64,000 bases of DNA from Rhizobium tropici CIAT 899 (GTDB lineage: Bacteria; Pseudomonadota; Alphaproteobacteria; Rhizobiales; Rhizobiaceae). The notes below the pieces were generated by a model. The model worked only from the letters and a program-made list of their open reading frames with translations. It made no database searches and was not told the origin of the DNA. Below, piece after piece: positions 45,539-54,266 of this stretch (position 1 is the first letter of the stretch; each line of letters begins with the position of its first letter). A program made the position numbers and the translations under genes. The stretch is taken from the NCBI RefSeq assembly GCF_000330885.1, contig NC_020061.1:124001-188000 (forward strand), written 5' to 3'.

Positions 45539-46647
45539 CGTGATCTTTCCTGTCCATTGCCGTTTTTAGGACCGGTTTTCCCGCGCTTGGCGGTGACCTG
45601 CTTGACGGCGCTGATTGCAGCATGGGCAGCAATCGCCCCACCGACAACACCAGCTGCGGTCATGCCCACCTGGTCTGCAGTGGCTTCCACGCCGAATGGG
45701 CTGACCTCGGTCAGTCGGGAGTAAAAGCTTCCTGCGTCCCAGAAATTTTGTTCCGAGCAGCCGATGCAGCCATGACCCGACTGGATCGGGAAAGAGACGC
45801 CGCCATTCCAGCGAACGGTCGAGCAGGCGTTATAGGTGGTCGGGCCTTTGCAGCCCATCTTGTAGAGGCAGTAGCCCTTGCGCGCGCCTTCGTCGTCCCA
45901 CTCCTCGACGAACTGGCCGGCGTCGAAATGAGCGCGCCGATAGCACTTGTCGTGGATGCGCTGCGAATAAAACATCTTAGGCCGACCCTGATGATCGAGT
46001 TCGGGGAGCTTGCCGAACGTGGTGATGAAGGTGACGACGCCGGTCATCACCTCTGCGATCGGCGGACAGCCAGGCACTTTGATGATCGGCTTGTCGCGGA
46101 TCACTTTGTCGATCGGCGTCGCCTCGGTGGGGTTGGGCGTTGCGGCCTGAACGCAGCCCGAAGAGGCACAGGTTCCCCAGGCGATGACAGCCAGGGCGCC
46201 TTCGGCCATCCATTTGAGTTTCTCGACGAAGGGTCGCCCGCCATCGATGCAGAACATCCCGCCTTCGTTGAGCGGCGGATTGCCTTCGACGGCAAGAATG
46301 TACTTGCCCTTGTGCTTCTCCTTGGTCTCTTTGAGGATCGCCTCGGCCTGGTAGCCGGCCGCCGCCATGATTGTATCGTCGTAATCGAGTGAAATCATCG
46401 ACAGGACTACATCCTTGGCCAGCGGATAGGCGGAGCGGATGAAGCTTTCCGAGCAGCAGGTGCATTCGAGCCCATGCATCCAGATCACCGGCACACGCTC
46501 TTTGGTTTCAAGTGCCTCGGCCATCGCTGCGGCCGTATCGGAGCCAAGGCCGAGGCAGGCCGCCGTGAGGCTGCAGAACTTCATGAAACTGCGCCGGGTT
46601 ATGCCCTGGCGACGGATAACATCGTAAAACGTTTCGGTCGCGGCCAT
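45535..46647 (-). CDS. hupS: HupS, NiFe uptake hydrogenase small subunit with Tat signal
   Basis: The start at [20 protein letters not shown] gives 370 residues. The twin-arginine signal TRRSFMKF exports the folded HupSL pair. Proximal-cluster cysteines lie in [12 protein letters not shown] and WGTCASSGC, and further clusters in [10 protein letters not shown] and [14 protein letters not shown] hydrophobic C-terminal helix anchors it in the membrane. No NifA site or sigma-54 element was found in the 94 bases upstream. Confidence 0.97.
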   Translation of the reverse strand: MAATETFYDVIRRQGITRRSFMKFCSLTAACLGLGSDTAAAMAEALETKERVPVIWMHGLECTCCSESFIRSAYPLAKDVVLSMISLDYDDTIMAAAGYQAEAILKETKEKHKGKYILAVEGNPPLNEGGMFCIDGGRPFVEKLKWMAEGALAVIAWGTCASSGCVQAATPNPTEATPIDKVIRDKPIIKVPGCPPIAEVMTGVVTFITTFGKLPELDHQGRPKMFYSQRIHDKCYRRAHFDAGQFVEEWDDEGARKGYCLYKMGCKGPTTYNACSTVRWNGGVSFPIQSGHGCIGCSEQNFWDAGSFYSRLTEVSPFGVEATADQVGMTAAGVVGGAIAAHAAISAVKQVTAKRGKTGPKNGNGQERSR

Positions 46648-46741
46648 CCTGCTCCTCCACCTTCCCACCCCTGAGGCCTTTTTATTCAGTGAGCGATTTT
46701 AATCCTCGATCTCAACTCGACCCCTGAGTGGCGACCGCTTT

Positions 46742-48685
46742 TCAAACCGCTTCAGCCGAGGCCTTTGACTGGTAGCCGACGTTCCCCATGATGTGGTAGT
46801 CACTGAGGTCTGCCTCCTTCGTTAGGTTCCAATAGTCGATAAGGCGCCAAGGGCTGTTTGTTACGATTCGCCCCCGGGCGTTGCGGAAATAAGTGGACAT
46901 GCCGGGATGGCTCCAGATCATCTTCTGGTGCATTTCCTGGATCGTCCGGTTGTAGTGTTGATAAACGTCTTGCCGGCATTCCACCTCGGATAACTTCTTT
47001 TCTCCCATCTGGCGCAGAACGCTCAGCACGTAGTCCAGCTGGCTTTCGATCGTGAAGATGAAGTTCCCGCGATGACCGAGGGCTGTATTGGGGCCGTAGA
47101 GCATGAAGAAGTTCGGGAAACCCGGCATGACGCTACCAAGATACGCCTGACAGTCGTCATCGTCCCAAGCCTCACGTACTGTCACGCCATCGCGTCCGAA
47201 TATCTGAACTGGAAGCAAGAAGCGTGTGATATCGTAGCCCGAGGCGACGATGAGAACATCTGCCTCATGGCTGTCGCCATTTATCGCTCGGATCGACTTG
47301 CCTTCGACCTGTGCAGCAGCGCTGTCCACCAGACTGACCTGCGGCTTCAGAAGGGTTCTGTACCAGCCATTGTCCAGGAGCATTCGCTTGCCGAACGGCG
47401 GGTAGGGGGGAATGACCTTCGCCAGTAGCTCGGGCCGCCCGGCGAGCTGTTCTTCGATATATCGTGTACACGTCTCGCGGTGGCCGTCGTTCAGCGCATT
47501 CACAGAGCGATCGGGATGCGGCCATGCCGGATCCTTCTGCAGGGATTCGTGCACTTGAGTATCAAAAATCCAACTCAGCCGGAGCCTATAAAGCCATTCG
47601 TAATGTGGTACCGCGCGGAGCAAGAACTGCATCGACTCGGGAACCGACATAAGAAATTTTGGAAAGGGTGCCGCCCATTGGCGCGATCGTTGGAAGATTG
47701 TCAGGGCGCTCACCCGATCGGCGATGGCCGGGACAATCTGCATTGCCGATGCTCCGTTTCCGATCACAGCCACGCGTTTGCCGTCGAGCGTAACCCCGGG
47801 ATCCCAATTGGAGGTGTGCACCAACGGTCCGTCGAAGTCACGCAGCCCGGGAATGTTTGGCCATTTTGGCGTGGTAAATCCGCCCACGGCTGAAATGACC
47901 ACATTGGTTACAAGGGTTTCTTCCCGCCCGTCTGGCAAGCGCAATCGAGAATGCCAAGTCCGGCTTTCCTCATCATAACGAGAAAACAGGCATTCCGTGC
48001 CGTAGCGGATTGAGCTTTCAATACCGAAGTCGCAGGCGACCCGGTTGAGATATTCATCAATTTCCTGCTGCAACGGGAAGAACTTACTCCAGTCGCCGCT
48101 GGCAAACGTGAAGGAGTATAGATGTCCGGGCGTGTCGACCCCGCAGCCAGGATAGCGATGTGAATGCCAGACCCCGCCTGTGCGGTCCTGCTTTTCAATC
48201 TGGATGTAAGAAACGCCCAGTTGTCGCAGCCGAACTGCGGCCGCGATGCCGGACATGCCGGCTCCGATGACAAGTATGCGGAAGTTGTCCGGCAAACACA
48301 CCGGATCAGGAACCGCGCCTGAATACCTCCGCAGCTTGTGGATCATCATGTCAGCATATTCCGGCGGAATAGGCTCAGCTTCTGACATGGAGAGCATGCG
48401 GATCAATTCTTCTGCCGATAAGTCTGCCCTTGCGATGGGAACGCCTTGGCGCCAAGCCATGATGGCGCTCAGTGCTGCATCGCGAATCTCCGCCTGCAAT
48501 TCGATTGCCAGACCACCGGAGTCGTTGTCGTCCCAGCCGCTCTTGGCAGGAATAAACCGCGGACCTAGCCAATATTCTCGTCCTGTGAACTGATAAAGCA
48601 GGAGCAACAAGGTTGGGATATTGGCCGAAGGGAGTGCTTCGGCGATACGCTGACGAAACTGGTCGATGTCTTCAAAGTGAGCCAT
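46742..48685 (-). CDS. Flavin-binding monooxygenase (Baeyer-Villiger type)
   Basis: The 647-residue protein has an extra N-terminal part of about 130 residues, then the FAD motif ILVIGAGMSGIAAAVRL, TGGVWHSHRYPGCGVDTPGH, the FMO/BVMO fingerprint region FDGPLVHTSNWDPG and the NADPH motif VAVIGNGASAMQIV. It resembles the pSym-encoded monooxygenase y4iD of strain NGR234 (from memory). It inserts oxygen next to a ketone or oxidises a heteroatom; the substrate is unknown. It ends 94 bases before hupS on the same strand. Confidence 0.88.
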   Translation of the reverse strand: MAHFEDIDQFRQRIAEALPSANIPTLLLLLYQFTGREYWLGPRFIPAKSGWDDNDSGGLAIELQAEIRDAALSAIMAWRQGVPIARADLSAEELIRMLSMSEAEPIPPEYADMMIHKLRRYSGAVPDPVCLPDNFRILVIGAGMSGIAAAVRLRQLGVSYIQIEKQDRTGGVWHSHRYPGCGVDTPGHLYSFTFASGDWSKFFPLQQEIDEYLNRVACDFGIESSIRYGTECLFSRYDEESRTWHSRLRLPDGREETLVTNVVISAVGGFTTPKWPNIPGLRDFDGPLVHTSNWDPGVTLDGKRVAVIGNGASAMQIVPAIADRVSALTIFQRSRQWAAPFPKFLMSVPESMQFLLRAVPHYEWLYRLRLSWIFDTQVHESLQKDPAWPHPDRSVNALNDGHRETCTRYIEEQLAGRPELLAKVIPPYPPFGKRMLLDNGWYRTLLKPQVSLVDSAAAQVEGKSIRAINGDSHEADVLIVASGYDITRFLLPVQIFGRDGVTVREAWDDDDCQAYLGSVMPGFPNFFMLYGPNTALGHRGNFIFTIESQLDYVLSVLRQMGEKKLSEVECRQDVYQHYNRTIQEMHQKMIWSHPGMSTYFRNARGRIVTNSPWRLIDYWNLTKEADLSDYHIMGNVGYQSKASAEAV

Positions 48686-48859
48686 GGATTAGGTTCCTGC
48701 GGTTGAAGGATCTGGACCAATCGTCCAAGGCCTCGCGCCTGGATGCGATTGCTGTCCAAGTTCGAGGGTTCCACGACGGGCGTTTGGGGAGATTCTGCAG
48801 CAATTCGGCAAATATCAATTCAAAACGCGCCGGACCGGTCGGCATTGATCGCCGCGAAC

Positions 48860-48880
48860 AAAAAGCCGCCTATTGAGGCG
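48860..48880 (-). terminator. Hairpin with T run, probable intrinsic terminator
   Basis: On the minus strand a 5-bp GC-rich stem (CGCCT/AGGCG, loop CAAT) is followed within two bases by TTTTT. It lies 260 bases downstream of a NifA/sigma-54 promoter at 49134-49229 and before the monooxygenase gene, so it should end that short transcript. Confidence 0.6.
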
Positions 48881-48895
48881 CCGTCAGATTAGAGG

Positions 48896-49078
48896 TTATG
48901 ACGACGATGAGGGTTTGCTCGTGCGTTCGTCGCGACCACCCAGGTACAACCTGATGCGTCTGCGTGGCCACCGTTCGATATTCCTCGGCGAACATGGCCT
49001 GTTCCTTCTTCGGGATCTGGAGCCTTCTGCTCTCGGATGACCGGGCATAGGTCCCGGCAGATAATTTGGCGCTAACAT
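48896..49078 (-). CDS. Possible small protein of a NifA-linked transcript, unit B
   Basis: The first in-frame ATG after the promoter at 49134-49229 opens a 60-codon frame MLAPNYLPGPMPGHP followed by an Arg/Ser-rich tail. Aligned with the homologous unit at 52937, the first 15 codons correspond. Another frame over the same stretch (AMFAEEYRTVATQTHQV to a TAG in the terminator) is also open. Coding is uncertain. The unit may be a small RNA or a decayed gene. Confidence 0.3.
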   Translation of the reverse strand: MLAPNYLPGPMPGHPRAEGSRSRRRNRPCSPRNIERWPRRRIRLYLGGRDERTSKPSSSS

Positions 49079-49133
49079 TTCGACATCTCCATGCGGTACC
49101 GTCGGACCGTGACGCGTCTGCAAATGCTTCGCA

Positions 49134-49229
49134 GCAATATGCGTGCCAAAGGAAAAAATGTTTTCTTGTTCAACATAATCGATCAAACCGCCCGGCGTTG
49201 CATATCGATCGATTGTCGCATATCGGACA
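49134..49229 (-). promoter_or_regulatory. NifA upstream site plus sigma-54 promoter, unit B
   Basis: The upstream activator site TGT-N10-ACA (minus strand TGTCCGATATGCGACA) lies at 49229-49214. A perfect -24/-12 element, TGGCACGCATATTGCT, has its GG at 49147-49146 and GC at 49135-49134. The site-to-promoter distance of 66 bases is normal. Transcription runs leftward from about 49122. Confidence 0.82.
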
Positions 49230-49482
49230 AGGCCAAGTGATCTTGACCCGTTAACCGCCTGACGAGCGCGAGGGACTGCTGCCGACCTCCTCGCCGGGAC
49301 ATCGAGTTCGGGGCCGAGCGTCTCGGCCGCGAATGTTGCCCAATCCGTTATGCCCGATATTCCCTCGCGCTTTGGCCGAAAGGGCACGACAAATCGTTGC
49401 CAGACATGGGTGGAATGGCTGGTTATTGCCAATAGCATGCGAAGGATTGGCTCTTCGCCGGCAGCGGCGGCAGGACTTGTTC

Positions 49483-50505
49483 TTAGGTCGCCTTTTCCAG
49501 CACGTGAATGTCTGAGCCGGCGGCATCTGAAAGCACATCAACCGACACAAGCCCTGCCAGGTTCGCGCATTCTCTGAAAAACTCTTCCGAAAAAGAAAAT
49601 GAGTTCTTCAAATGCAGCCGATCACCATTTTTAAGTTCGATGCTTTTTCCTTTGAGTCGAAACGACAAATTTCTATTCACCGTCGCGGTGTGGATCACCT
49701 GCATGAAGCTGTCATCACCTCTTATATCCGCCTCATACTCAAACACTCCTGGATCAAAGTTATCGTCGACGGGTAATTCTGCCTTCATTCGATAAAATAC
49801 GTTTAGCTGAAATTCTGGATGCGCTTCGTAGTAGGCTTTTGCGACATTCCACCTCAGATCCGAGCCTATTGAGATCGCAAGCCAGCACTTCTCAGCGCTG
49901 TTCGATATCCTCCTCAACGCCTGGACAACCGCCGCAACCGGAGGAGCCTCACTTATGGAAGCGGCAAGATTCCCAAAAGTCCGCCCGAACATGACGACCA
50001 ATGCCGTTTCCTCATCGGAAAAAAAGCGCCGCCCGGAAAAAATGTCATCTCGTATGAACTCGATCTTCAGGTCGAACGATGGTGGCGATCGCTCTATATC
50101 CGAGAGGAACTCGTTCGAGCGATCAACCAGTACGCAACGTGAGGTTTTTCCGCGCAACTCCGTTGCAAGGGGAAGGGTCTTCTGCTGAAATGCTCGCACT
50201 GTTCCGGGGCCAAAGTCGAGAATTGACACCCCTTTTTGAGATCGCTTGCCCTGAGGCCATCGGACATACTCTTTTACTCTCTGCTGAAGGTCTCGTGCCA
50301 ACTTGATCTCGGCGTCGACCATATTGGTTGTCCCGGTATCCAACGCATTGTTCATCCTCTGGGTTTCAGCCCTTGCCCACAACAGCGAGCCGCTCATCGA
50401 ATTGCCGTCCCGATCACATCCAGTGTGGTGAGCGTATTGTTCTGGACCTAAGTCTGGCGCATATTTTTGTTGAAACAGCTTCAAACTCGTTTCAAGAAAG
50501 CTCAC
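49483..50505 (-). CDS. EgtD-like histidine-type SAM methyltransferase
   Basis: A GTG start behind AGAGGAGAG gives 340 residues (SFLETSLKLFQQKYAPDLG). The SAM-binding motif is SILDFGPGTVRAFQ, with FIRDDIFSG and VVMFGRTFGNLA following, the layout of the EgtD/Methyltransf_33 family that methylates histidine in ergothioneine synthesis. No EgtB-like partner is present. A NifA-type promoter lies upstream at 50710-50802, so expression in nodules is predicted. The substrate is unknown. Confidence 0.75.
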   Translation of the reverse strand: MSFLETSLKLFQQKYAPDLGPEQYAHHTGCDRDGNSMSGSLLWARAETQRMNNALDTGTTNMVDAEIKLARDLQQRVKEYVRWPQGKRSQKGVSILDFGPGTVRAFQQKTLPLATELRGKTSRCVLVDRSNEFLSDIERSPPSFDLKIEFIRDDIFSGRRFFSDEETALVVMFGRTFGNLAASISEAPPVAAVVQALRRISNSAEKCWLAISIGSDLRWNVAKAYYEAHPEFQLNVFYRMKAELPVDDNFDPGVFEYEADIRGDDSFMQVIHTATVNRNLSFRLKGKSIELKNGDRLHLKNSFSFSEEFFRECANLAGLVSVDVLSDAAGSDIHVLEKAT

Positions 50506-51223
50506 AATTGCTCTCCTCTGTGGGTGGCGATGGATTGGCGACAGGCGAAACTTTTGCGCAAAAAATTCTTTTGCCCGTCGCATTGAGCGCACGGATCGTG
50601 GCGGCGGCTTTCTGTGCCATACGTATGGCGGTGTCTTTGCAGCTACCCACCTTTTTGTGTGGGGCCGACTGTCGGATTTTCCTCCTCCAGCAAGTCGGCG
50701 GCGGTTCAGGCATTATTCAGGCCAAGGCAGAACATCGTTTTAAAACAATGAAGTGCTACTCATGCGCCTTTGACCGTGTCCGGCATTGTCGGAAGCGCGA
50801 CACCGTAATGTCGCGTGTTTGCTCGTCGACCTCTACGCCAAGTTGCTTGCGCGAGCGCGATCGCGTTTCACCGGTTTTTGTTAGCTCCTCGACACAAGCT
50901 TTTTCAGCTTGCTCGGGATCAAATAGCCGAAGAGCAACGGGAAGATCGCTTTTCGGCCGACCAAAGGGAACTGGCATGAATTTTGAACTCTCTCTGCGAG
51001 GCGATCAGCGCTGCCGGCACCTTGAGTGGCCTCATAATCGGGGGATGTCGGGTCGCGATCGACCGGACAACCAGATCGCGACGGTCAATAGCCGGAGTTG
51101 CCGAGTATCGCCACTCGCCCTCTTGGCTTTTCGATCGGCAGATGAAGAGCGGCAATGGGACTTCAGCCGTCAAAGAACATGACGGGCTAATGCAGCCAGC
51201 CGCCGTTCAGGAGAAATCAATTC
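50506..51223. other. Intergenic region between the methyltransferase and the P450
   Basis: Apart from the NifA-type site and the leftward promoter listed separately, I see no supported gene in these 718 bases. Short frames on both strands look random. A TGGCATGAATTTTGAAC stretch at 50972-50988 is a possible but imperfect rightward -24/-12 element (GA instead of GC at -12) for the P450. Confidence 0.4.
50710..50802 (-). promoter_or_regulatory. NifA upstream site plus sigma-54-type promoter of the methyltransferase
   Basis: TGT-N10-ACA lies at 50802-50787 (minus strand TGTCGCGCTTCCGACA). The -24/-12 element TGGCCTGAATAATGCC has its GG at 50723-50722 and GC at 50711-50710. The 63-base spacing matches the two homologous promoters at 49.2 and 52.8 kb. 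Its -24 box is weaker than consensus. Confidence 0.6.
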
Positions 51224-52438
51224 GTGGGTGACCCAATTCCAGATCATGTTCCGCGCGAAATGGTGAGCGACTTCAGCTTGTTCACGTCACCCGGCATGCA
51301 ACGCGTCTCCAATGGAGATCCTCATGGAGCCGCCGCTCGTGTTCACGCCGGACCACCAGTGTTTTATTCACTCCACAATACGCGTGATGGTCGTGGCACG
51401 TGGCTCAGAACCCGGGCCAAAGACCAACGCAAAGTGCTGCAGGACCCTGATACTTTTTCCAGCAATCGCAGCATTTTCGCCTCTGCGCTCGGTGACGACT
51501 GGCCGTTGATCCCACTCGAGCTTGATCCACCGGCCCACGGCATCTTTCGCTCCCTGCTTAACCCCCTGTTCTCGCCAAAACGAGTGATGGCGCTGGAAGC
51601 GTCTATCCGTGCGCAAGCGATCACCATTGTCGAAAAGATCTCCGTGTCGGGTAAAAGCTGCGAGGTGATGAAAGATTTTGCCATTCCATTCACAGTTGGC
51701 GTCTTTCTTCAGTTTTTGGGATTACCGAACGAGCGGCTCGACGTATTTGTCGGCTGGGCGAAGGCCTTGCTCCACGGAGATAAGGTCCAACGATCGGCAG
51801 CCGCTCGGTCTATTCTGGAGTTTATCGATGAACTTGCGGCCTTGCGCCGGAAAGAGCCTGCAGGCGACTTCATGACCTTCGTCGTGCAGGCACAGATCGA
51901 TAGCCGCCTGCTGGCCGAAAACGAAGTCCGTGGCATCGGCGTACTATTGTTCGTCGCGGGGCTCGATACGGTCGCAGCCGCGATCGGCTTTGACTTGGCC
52001 CATCTGGCACGCAATCCAAAAGACCAAAATTTGTTGCGCAGTGAACCGGAACGGATCGTGCTCGCAACCGAAGAATTGTTGCGGGCATATTCGACCGTAC
52101 AGATGATTCGTGTGGCAACGAAAGATATCGATTTCGAAGGCGCGCCGATTCGCAAAGGGGATTATGTTTGCTGCGCTACGATGATTGCCAATCGTGATCC
52201 GGCGGAGTTCGAGGATCCCAACGTGATTGACCTGGCACGCGAGGACAACTGCCACACCGCGTTCGCCGCAGGTCCCCATCGTTGTCTTGGTTCGCACCTT
52301 GCCCGGCGGGAGATCATCATCGGCTTGGAGGAATGGCTGTCTCATATTCCTCATTTCCGTATCAAAGAAGGTACGGCCCCCATAACCCATGGCGGCCATG
52401 TGTTCGGGATCGAAAATCTGGTCCTGGAATGGTCATAA
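51224..52438 (+). CDS. Cytochrome P450
   Basis: A GTG start behind CAGGAGA gives 404 residues of a class I bacterial P450. Visible motifs are the I-helix FVAGLDTVAAAIGF (P450cam-like DT), the K-helix ExxR in EELLRAYS and the heme loop FAAGPHRCLGSHLARRE with the axial cysteine. It resembles the CYP127-type enzyme on rhizobial symbiotic plasmids (from memory). The substrate is unknown. The small ferredoxin gene right after it probably supplies electrons. Confidence 0.92.
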   Translation: MGDPIPDHVPREMVSDFSLFTSPGMQRVSNGDPHGAAARVHAGPPVFYSLHNTRDGRGTWLRTRAKDQRKVLQDPDTFSSNRSIFASALGDDWPLIPLELDPPAHGIFRSLLNPLFSPKRVMALEASIRAQAITIVEKISVSGKSCEVMKDFAIPFTVGVFLQFLGLPNERLDVFVGWAKALLHGDKVQRSAAARSILEFIDELAALRRKEPAGDFMTFVVQAQIDSRLLAENEVRGIGVLLFVAGLDTVAAAIGFDLAHLARNPKDQNLLRSEPERIVLATEELLRAYSTVQMIRVATKDIDFEGAPIRKGDYVCCATMIANRDPAEFEDPNVIDLAREDNCHTAFAAGPHRCLGSHLARREIIIGLEEWLSHIPHFRIKEGTAPITHGGHVFGIENLVLEWS

Positions 52439-52472
52439 CTCGAGCGCCGCTATGCAGCTTCGGAGGTGCGGC

Positions 52473-52691
52473 ATGCACATCATCGTCCACACTGCCAAAT
52501 GCCAGGGACACGCGCGATGCTGGTTCCAAGCGCCGGAGATCTTCAAGTTGGATGAGGATGGTTATATCCTGCCCGGCAATATCGACGTTGCTGCAGGGAA
52601 CGAATTTCGCGCATCCCGGGGTGCTCGATCATGCCCCGAACGTGCGCTGGAAATCACCCGCTCATTCGATACAGTTGGAGTCACGGCGTGA
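52473..52691 (+). CDS. Small 3Fe-4S-type ferredoxin, P450 redox partner
   Basis: The start at MHIIVHTAKCQGHARC, six bases after GGAGG, gives 72 residues. The cluster ligands CxxHxxC (CQGHARC) and a later SCPERALEI match the P450-associated ferredoxins in which one cysteine is replaced by His. It starts 34 bases after the P450 stop, so the two form an operon. Confidence 0.9.
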   Translation: MHIIVHTAKCQGHARCWFQAPEIFKLDEDGYILPGNIDVAAGNEFRASRGARSCPERALEITRSFDTVGVTA

Positions 52692-52797
52692 ACTGAGGCT
52701 TTAGACCTGCAAGCGATAAGCAGACGGTTGATCGACGATCCACCCGTGTTTCAAAAGCTGCTACCTGCAAACATCATGCGCCGATGTCGCTCAGGTC

Positions 52798-52889
52798 TGT
52801 CTGACATGCGACAATGGCGGACTTGCCGGAGAGCTGCTTTAAGAAAGTTACTGCAAAACAAAGGGTTTTTCCTGCGGCATGCATATTGC
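52798..52889 (+). promoter_or_regulatory. NifA upstream site plus sigma-54 promoter, unit A
   Basis: TGTCTGACATGCGACA at 52798-52813 is a perfect TGT-N10-ACA. CGGCATGCATATTGCT follows with GG at 52876-52877 and GC at 52888-52889, a 62-base distance. The whole segment, including the TTTTTCCT before and CATTTGC after the promoter, aligns with unit B at 49.2 kb. Transcription should run rightward from about 52901. Confidence 0.8.
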
Positions 52890-52936
52890 TTCGAGCCATT
52901 TGCGAACGCTTCACGATCAAAGTCAACTGAGCGGAA

Positions 52937-53059
52937 ATGTCGAAAATGTCAGCAAAATGCTCTCTGCCGCCGCCTACCTCCTGCCATCAGATTTCCGGAC
53001 GTAATGGAGAGATCTGGTCTTGTCACCAAGGAATATTCAGGACGAATTGCTTCTCTTGA
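52937..53059 (+). CDS. Possible 40-aa peptide of NifA-linked unit A
   Basis: The first ATG after the promoter opens MSKMSAKCSLPPPTSCHQIS and a further 20 residues with four cysteines in total. The first codons align with those of unit B, but the two reading frames diverge, so one or both are decayed or the transcript is non-coding. A 7-bp inverted repeat TCAGGGA/TCCCTGA at 53085-53108 lies just beyond, in the place where unit B has its terminator. Confidence 0.3.
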   Translation: MSKMSAKCSLPPPTSCHQISGRNGEIWSCHQGIFRTNCFS

Positions 53060-53208
53060 AAACGTAACGATAGTCCTTGCTTGCTCAGGGATGGGAATGA
53101 ATCCCTGATCCCAAATCTCATGCATAAAATTCGCTTTCCAGGACGATTGTTGAGCACGCGTTTAGCGCGGGCGATGAATTTCTCTTTGACCCAAACATCG
53201 GAGCTTCA

Positions 53209-53733
53209 GTGAATATCAGACCCATTCTTCTCGGCGGGATTGCAACACTTTCAGTCGCGCCTTCCGTATGCGCTATCGATCAAGTCGTCGCCGTCGAGCC
53301 GGAACCGGCTGAACTTGTCCGCATCTGCGATGCCTACGGCAAGGGCTATTTCTATATCCCTGGATCTGAAACCTGCATGCAAGTCGGGGGTATGGTCCGC
53401 ACGCAGGCATCGTCATACAATCCTTACGCCCCAGTTGAACCCAGCGGCACCACCTGGCTGACGCGAAGCGAAATCTATGTCAATGCGGCAACGGAGACTG
53501 AATATGGCCTCCTGAAGACGACGACGACTCTACGGTTCGATTATACGGACGATAGTAGCACGATCGGCGCCGATCTACCTGTGGCGAATATATCGCTTGG
53601 TGGTTTCCTCATCGGCCGCGCCGGCTCTCAATATAATGATTGGATCGGCTATGTCGGCAATGTCATCAATCCGGATGTAATCGGCAATGGCCCTCTCAAA
53701 TTGAATCAACTTTCGTATTTTTATGATTGCGGC
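53209..53733 (+). pseudogene. RopA-type outer-membrane porin, 5' fragment cut by IS66
   Basis: A GTG start gives MNIRPILLGGIATLSVAPSV (signal peptide), then EPEPAELVRICDAYGKGYFY and IPGSETCMQVGG, the conserved start of alphaproteobacterial porins. Beta-strand-like sequence continues to NGPLKLNQLSYFYDCG, where the IS66 left end (GTAAGCG) begins. About 175 of the usual 330-380 residues remain. The NifA-type promoter at 52.8 kb is upstream, but a link is uncertain. Confidence 0.85.
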
Positions 53734-53822
53734 GTAAGCGCCGTCTCCGCCCCATTGAATTGGCTATATTTTGAGGCTTGCCGGGTGTGCGAGAAGGTTT
53801 CCAGGACTATCTGGAGATTTGC

Positions 53823-54266
53823 ATGGCAGATGATGGATTTGTTGGGCGTTACGAAGTTGTCGAGCCGCGCCGCGGAAACCGGCGTTGGCCGGACGATGTG
53901 AAGGCGCGGATCGTGGCGGAAAGCCTTGAGCCTGGCGTTCGTGTTGTTGATGTCGCGCGCCGTCATGACGTTGTTGCGCACCAGCTTTCCTTGTGGCGCC
54001 GGCAAGTGCGCGAGGGCATTCTGGCGTTGCCTTTTGAGACTATGTCGGGCCAGTCGGAGAGCGGCGATGCCGAGCCTGCATTTGTGCCTTTGGCGATTGC
54101 GGCAGAGCCGAGCGAGGCTGTGAGTGTTTTGGCGCCGCCGCTGCCGGCGACGGTTTCGTCGGTCTTGACATTGGAGATCGGCCCGGACGTTGTGATGCGG
54201 GTTCCCGGCGATGTGCCGGTTGAACGTGTGGCGGCTCTGGTGCGAGCCATGCGAGGGACGGCATGA
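53823..54266 (+). CDS. IS66-family TnpA
   Basis: The start at MADDGFVGRYEVVEPRRG gives 147 residues with the Tnp_8-type HTH (WPDDVKARIVAESLEPG, VARRHDVVAHQLSLWRRQ). The end VPVERVAALVRAMRG is typical of IS66 OrfA. It overlaps tnpB by 4 bases (ATGA). Confidence 0.9.
   Translation: MADDGFVGRYEVVEPRRGNRRWPDDVKARIVAESLEPGVRVVDVARRHDVVAHQLSLWRRQVREGILALPFETMSGQSESGDAEPAFVPLAIAAEPSEAVSVLAPPLPATVSSVLTLEIGPDVVMRVPGDVPVERVAALVRAMRGTA

Noticed and set aside
46648..46741. Sigma-54 promoter immediately upstream of hupS
   Set aside because: The closest candidate has a 9-base spacing between GG and GC and lacks the TGGC/TTGC cores.
50606..50622. TGGCAC-like -24 box upstream of the methyltransferase
   Set aside because: The -12 GC is one base too far. 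The element at 50710-50723 fits the spacing better.
51224..52438. P450 I-helix AGLDTV read as lacking the second Thr
   Set aside because: P450cam-type enzymes have the same GLDTV pattern with the functional Thr present, so nothing is missing.
48690..53200. Gibberellin biosynthesis operon
   Set aside because: A P450 and ferredoxin are present, but no GGPP synthase, diterpene cyclases, SDR or further P450s are found.
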